Below, piece by piece: positions 59,914 through 64,000 of a stretch of DNA of 64,000 nt. The first letter of the stretch is position 1. Each line of letters opens with the position of its first letter. The stretch comes from Physcomitrium patens (lineage: Eukaryota; Streptophyta; Bryopsida; Funariales; Funariaceae), in the NCBI RefSeq assembly GCF_000002425.4, contig NC_037260.1, forward strand, positions 9,969,414 to 10,033,413, given 5' to 3'. The notes beneath the pieces are model-generated. The model saw only the letters and a program-made list of their open reading frames with translations. It was not told where the DNA came from and ran no database searches. Position numbers and translations under genes: made by a program.

Positions 59914-60860
59914 ATTTTAAAGATTTATTAATCAAATTTAGTTAAAAAGTTTTCTGCAATTTGAGTGCTATCTAATAGAGAAGTTGCAAGTTGATTTAGT
60001 TGAAACCTTATTCACAAGATAAGCCTTATCTTGATTTGCTCTTTTATCTAAGAAGAAATTTTTAATCTTAAGTAACTTTGAAGTTTTTTTAGAAGTATTG
60101 ATAAAGACATTTGAAAAATATTATAAGGTTCAATAAACAACAACAAAGATTCATTTATTACGTCAAAGGTCATATTTTGTATCAATTTATATATTTAATT
60201 TTAGAAAATTGGCTTATGATATTAATTGGAATGAATAAACTTTTATAAGTTAAGTCTATTGACAACTAATGGATGATTTGAAAGATGTATTATTATTATT
60301 ATTTGATCTTTAAACACTCAATGAAGCCATAAACCAACTTGTAAAGTATAATAATCAATTATTTCAATATTTTTAAGATTAATATGTATGGACTTTGCTA
60401 AAGAAATGCATTAGAAATTTGTACTTTATTGCTTCAACAAATACATTGCTTCCATATTTCAAAATTAAAAATATAAAAATTAATGTAATATGATTCAAAC
60501 TTCTTACAATAGCAAAAAAAAAGTATTGATTTGAATAAGGTCCATGCTTGTATTATAGTGAAGAGACCACAAATTTGAAAATTTTCTAAAAAAAACAAAA
60601 TACAATTAAGACTAGGAGTGCAATCATTCAAATAAGCAAAGAAGTCCAATTACAATAGAAACCATACAATTGGACATTTTAATACCTCAAGTTTATCAAG
60701 GTCCTTCTCTCTTTACTCAATCTTATTATTTTTTTATTATACATTGATTTCTTGACTTATAAAAACTTCAAAAAGATACCTTATTAGATTTAAGAGTATT
60801 TACTTGTTTTTTAAATTAAAAACTTATCAAACTTCATAAAAAAATTTAGTATAAAAATCA
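59914..60860. other. AT-rich DNA, nothing recognised
   Basis: No supportable gene; frame 60434-60649 on the - strand has no known domain. (ATT)n near 60288-60301. Confidence 0.5.
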
Positions 60861-61412
60861 AAATCTATATATGTAGAAGTAATAGATGGTTAATTTTTAT
60901 CTTTAAGCAATATTATCCATCAGACCATATTGTTAGAAATATCATTTAAGGAGTATAGTAGCAAAATAATATTTAATATTAATAAAATTCTATCTAATTC
61001 TATCATTCTAAGACTTTTGTGGTTAAAAAGATATAATCCATTTATAAATTGGAGGTTTCATAAGATTGAATTTCTTTTAGAATCTCTTTAGATAAAATCT
61101 ATAAAAAAATCAACAACAAAAAAGCCTTTATTTTTTAAAGTAAGGGCTTTTATGAAGACAACTAAGATGGAAATACCATTTTTTATTTATGAAATTCTAG
61201 TTTGTAAAGAAGCAAGCTTACTAGTAACTATCCCACAATAATATAAGGAATTTCAAGGTATCTTTAAAAGGAAAAAAATCCTAATATATTGCCAAAAAAT
61301 TAACTATATAATTGTGCCATTGATCTTCAAGAAGGGGGCTCAGCTACCATTTGGCCCAATCTACAACCTATTATAAAACGATCTTTTAGCATTGAAAGAT
61401 CATATTGATAAA
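60861..61412 (+). mobile_element. Ty3/gypsy protease to RT-start relic
   Basis: The + strand reads VIDGQFLSL-type protease sequence from about 60880, ILRLLWLKRYNPFINW (about 61005-61050), AFMKTTKMEIPFFIYE (about 61150-61190), then the RT start EASLLVTIPQ.YKEFQGIF, CAIDLQEGG and, after a frame shift, QLPFGPIYNL (about 61335-61370). Same domain order as element C at 57.5-58.0 kb but inverted and independently decayed. It ends abruptly at about 61412, where an unrelated repeat begins. Confidence 0.82.
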
Positions 61413-62730
61413 AAGTAAAAATAAAGAAAGGTACAAGCGGAAGAACCTTGACAATGCCAAGGATTGAAGGAAGCACCCCCCTTTTACTCCAAAATTTGCA
61501 AAAAATTCAAATTATTTTTAAATCTTATGATTTTTGTGGTTGTAAAAATTTAACTTCAAGAAACTCTTGCTTTGTAATTTTCGTGGCAATCTAGTACTTG
61601 AGCTACGAGTAATGTTTCTTCAAAGTTGGATCATTGGGCCTATTGCTACAGCCAACCCTCTTCACTCAAAAATTCGTTTAAAATTCGAAATTGCTTCAAA
61701 TTTAATGAAATCTATGCCAATAGAAGATTAACTTGAAAAATTTTGTACTTCTAAAATTTCAAAATGACCCCAATAAATGGCATTGAGAAATGCCTTTTCA
61801 AAGTTGGATTATTGAAATTACCAATATAGCCGCCTTTTGTACTCAAGAGTTCACCAAAAATTTGGTTCAACTCCAAATTGAGCAAGCCTTAGCTCGTTGA
61901 AAAGCTAATAACAAAGGCTATGTGATGAAAAATCTTTATTTATAAATCATTAGAAAACCATAGACTAATTAAAAAAAATCCAAAGCCCCTCAAATCCTTT
62001 TGACTATGGAAATGATTGATGACCACTAAGTACAAAGGGGCGCCTTTTAATCCACAACAAGCACCACCTACAACACAAAACCAACACTCATATATTCCTA
62101 AAGTTCACAATGAGATCTAAGACCAAGAAAAAAGCAAAAAAAATAAAATTAGGATTAAGGTTGAGACTACATTTTGGCATGGCTTTGCTTTCATCCAAAG
62201 AAAGAAGGAGAGAGAGGCTTGGGAAACCAAACCACTCTTATACAATTGAGTGGTGGCTTATGGAAGGGCGGCCATATCTCCACCCTTGATCTCTAAGACC
62301 CTTAATGTAGATCTACGGCCTTCCTTTATCTAAAAGTTAATTTCGTGACTAAGGCTGATGGCTCTTGTAAGTTGGAAAAATAACACTTTTTGATAAATCT
62401 AACTTAACTATTGTGTTTAAAACACCTTTTTATGCTAAGATTGACTATTCACATGCATCAATCTATGCTCCTTTGCAACTTTTATGAAGGTTTTTTTTAC
62501 TCACAAGGATTTAGGTAATATTTGTAAAATTCTTCAAAAAATGAGAATTTCATTTTTCTTATTGTATTTTGAAGGAAAGGGTGTTGATCTTATTTTCTTC
62601 ACTCCACATGGTGCATTTGATGCCTCCATTGCATTTGAAAGGCTTTCTTAAATTAAAAGAATCACTTTGCCACTTAGATTTGTTGAATTTGGAAAAAATC
62701 TTCAAATCCATCATAATTAAATCTCACTAG
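61413..62730. repeat. Repeat DNA related to 22.8-23.5 kb
   Basis: No gene. Blocks around 62180-62465 match 23190-23490 in order (see that entry). GC is slightly above the AT-rich surroundings, suggesting a somewhat younger insertion into the gypsy relic that ends at 61412. Confidence 0.6.
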
Positions 62731-62761
62731 ATATATTTTTTTTTTTTTTTTTTTTTTTTTT
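62729..62761. repeat. Poly-T tract
   Basis: About 30 consecutive T, followed by GAAACGAAGAC. Could be the inverted poly-A tail of a retroposed sequence on the - strand, but no LINE or SINE body was recognised to the right. Confidence 0.7.
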
Positions 62762-62959
62762 GAAACGAAGACTACTTCTTTTATAATTCTTCTACTACTA
62801 GCTAACTAGAAAAATATAGTCTTTATAGTTTTTTCTTATTAAACTCTATCTTAAATTATATGTCTGCTATTAGCAATCTATTTTTTATTTTTTCCTAAAA
62901 TTCTAATATTAATTTATAAAATTTATGTTTTAAGCATAATAAATGTATTTTTTATACTC
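62762..62959. other. AT-rich DNA, nothing recognised
   Basis: No gene or repeat beyond general AT-richness. Confidence 0.5.
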
Positions 62960-63290
62960 AATATCAAAATTAGTCAATTCAATGGCTCACAAAATCCTAA
63001 ATATATTCTATTTTAATCTTAAATAAATCGTTATCAAATCCTAATTAAATCCTATACAAAACCTTAACAAACCTTATTCAAATCCTAAACAAAAACTTAA
63101 CAAACCTTAATCAAATTCTAATCAATTCCTAAATATTTCCTAAACAATTCCTTAATAATCCCAAGTAATTCCTATAGAAAATTTAAACCTCAATAACTAA
63201 TGAAAGAACTATTGATTTTAACTCAGAATTTGCACACTTCTTAATAATTAAATTGAAAACAAGCACAAATGTTTTGAAGAAGATTAAACT
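62960..63290 (-). repeat. Family B repeat with AAATCCTAATCAAA-like periodicity
   Basis: Inverse of 26976-27330: a run of loosely repeated units of the type AAACCTTAACAAACCTTAATC, then AACTCAGAATTTGCACACTTCTTAATA and AAACAAGCACAAATG. Same block order as the other copy. Confidence 0.65.
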
Positions 63291-64000
63291 CACCAAAAAA
63301 GAGATCAATTCTAATATTTTCTTTGATGTTGGTTGGACTCTGTCTCTAATGTAAATGTTAAATTTTTAGCACTAATATTTGCTTATTGAACTATTTAATT
63401 GATCTCAAATTTTTCTTATATGTAGGAAATTAAGTCTACTTCTCAAATACACAATTTTTACTCTAATCTAATTAATAGATTGCAAGAAATCTTAAAAATT
63501 CTTACTTGACTTAAAACTCTACTTTCTGAGATCCTGGCCCTTGTAAAACATAATAATCCTTGACCCAACCTTTCGATCAAGCTCAAAATCACAACATATA
63601 GTGAACACACATAAATCCAAAAATCTTCAAAATTTTACCCATGGATCTATTGGCAAACTTATAAAATTCTTTAAAAAGTATCTCCCTTTTTATTTCACAA
63701 ATTTAGAGTCACTATCTTAACTTTGTAAAGTCCTTTCAAAGTCAATACAAATTCAAATCATCCCAAAAAAATGCTCAAAAAAACTTCATCAAGTCAGCAC
63801 TTAGATTCTATTCTCGTATCTCTAAAAGAACCCCACAATTATTGTTGGAGCTCAGTTTTGTGCCTTGGAATTTGATTTCGACCCTGGTCCATAACTGGCC
63901 TTCTTTAAATATCAATATCTAGTTTTTCTAGATAAGTTTTATTAGAAACTACTCTTAACTTCTTTTCAAAGATGTTTCTGTTGTTTATTTTTCTAATCTT
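63291..64000. other. Repeat-derived DNA, no gene seen
   Basis: Slightly higher GC than the AT-rich stretches, with the block TCGACCCTGGTCCATAACTGG near 63874. It continues from the family B repeat and may belong to the same element; no coding domain read. Confidence 0.4.

Noticed and set aside
1..64000. CRISPR arrays, bacterial operons or ribosomal RNA genes
   Set aside because: Nothing of the kind: tandem repeats here are microsatellites or relic expansions without spacers, and the genes are spliced plant genes.

Overview
The window looks like nuclear DNA of a land plant, plausibly a bryophyte such as a moss; the species cannot be fixed from sequence alone. Reasons: spliced GT-AG genes of plant-only or plant-typical families (a PORR organelle RNA-binding protein, an alpha-expansin, a plant-type copper amine oxidase), telo-box promoter motifs, plant Ty3/gypsy chromoviruses with initiator-Met or tRNA-Asp primer sites, and a 100-N scaffold gap. 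Base composition is a mosaic: a few moderately GC-rich gene islands stand in extremely AT-rich DNA made mostly of decayed transposons and (TA)n arrays.

Layout. 1-10.6 kb: AT-rich graveyard with Ty3/gypsy relics on the + strand (integrase and chromodomain 0.7-1.5 kb, its LTR at 3.1 kb, another RT at 4.3 kb) and a Helitron helicase relic on the - strand (6.2-7.2 kb). 10.9-18 kb: a multi-exon copper amine oxidase locus with many lesions, read as a pseudogene. 18-23.5 kb: AT-rich DNA with a further gypsy RT/RNase H relic. 23.5-33.5 kb: a less decayed Ty3/gypsy element ('A') on the - strand, with an LTR at each end, pol on the left and gag plus primer-binding site on the right; its middle is replaced by about 5 kb holding an intact, intron-containing PORR gene on the + strand. 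34.6-35.5 and 49.4-49.9 kb: GC-rich, simple-repeat-rich islands without a recognisable gene. 37-40 kb: an unresolved GC-rich stretch, then a complete three-exon alpha-expansin. 42.1 kb: a small TIR element (MITE) inside a (TA)n tract. 42.7-44.6 kb: a complete six-exon EAF6 gene (NuA4-type acetyltransferase subunit). 46.5-51.7 kb: AT-rich DNA with long (TA)n arrays. 51.8-59.9 kb: a nested stack in which a chromovirus of family D sits inside the reverse transcriptase of a chromovirus of family C, whose two LTRs bound the stack and carry heat-shock-element-like arrays. 60-64 kb: further gypsy fragments and repeats shared with the left part of the window.

Three host genes appear functional: PORR (expected in organelle RNA splicing), expansin (cell-wall loosening) and EAF6 (chromatin acetylation). 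They are not a pathway or operon. Most of the remaining recognisable sequence is transposon history: nesting, relics dense in stop codons that fit C-to-T decay, microsatellites arising inside coding relics, and one host gene enclosed by two halves of a retrotransposon.
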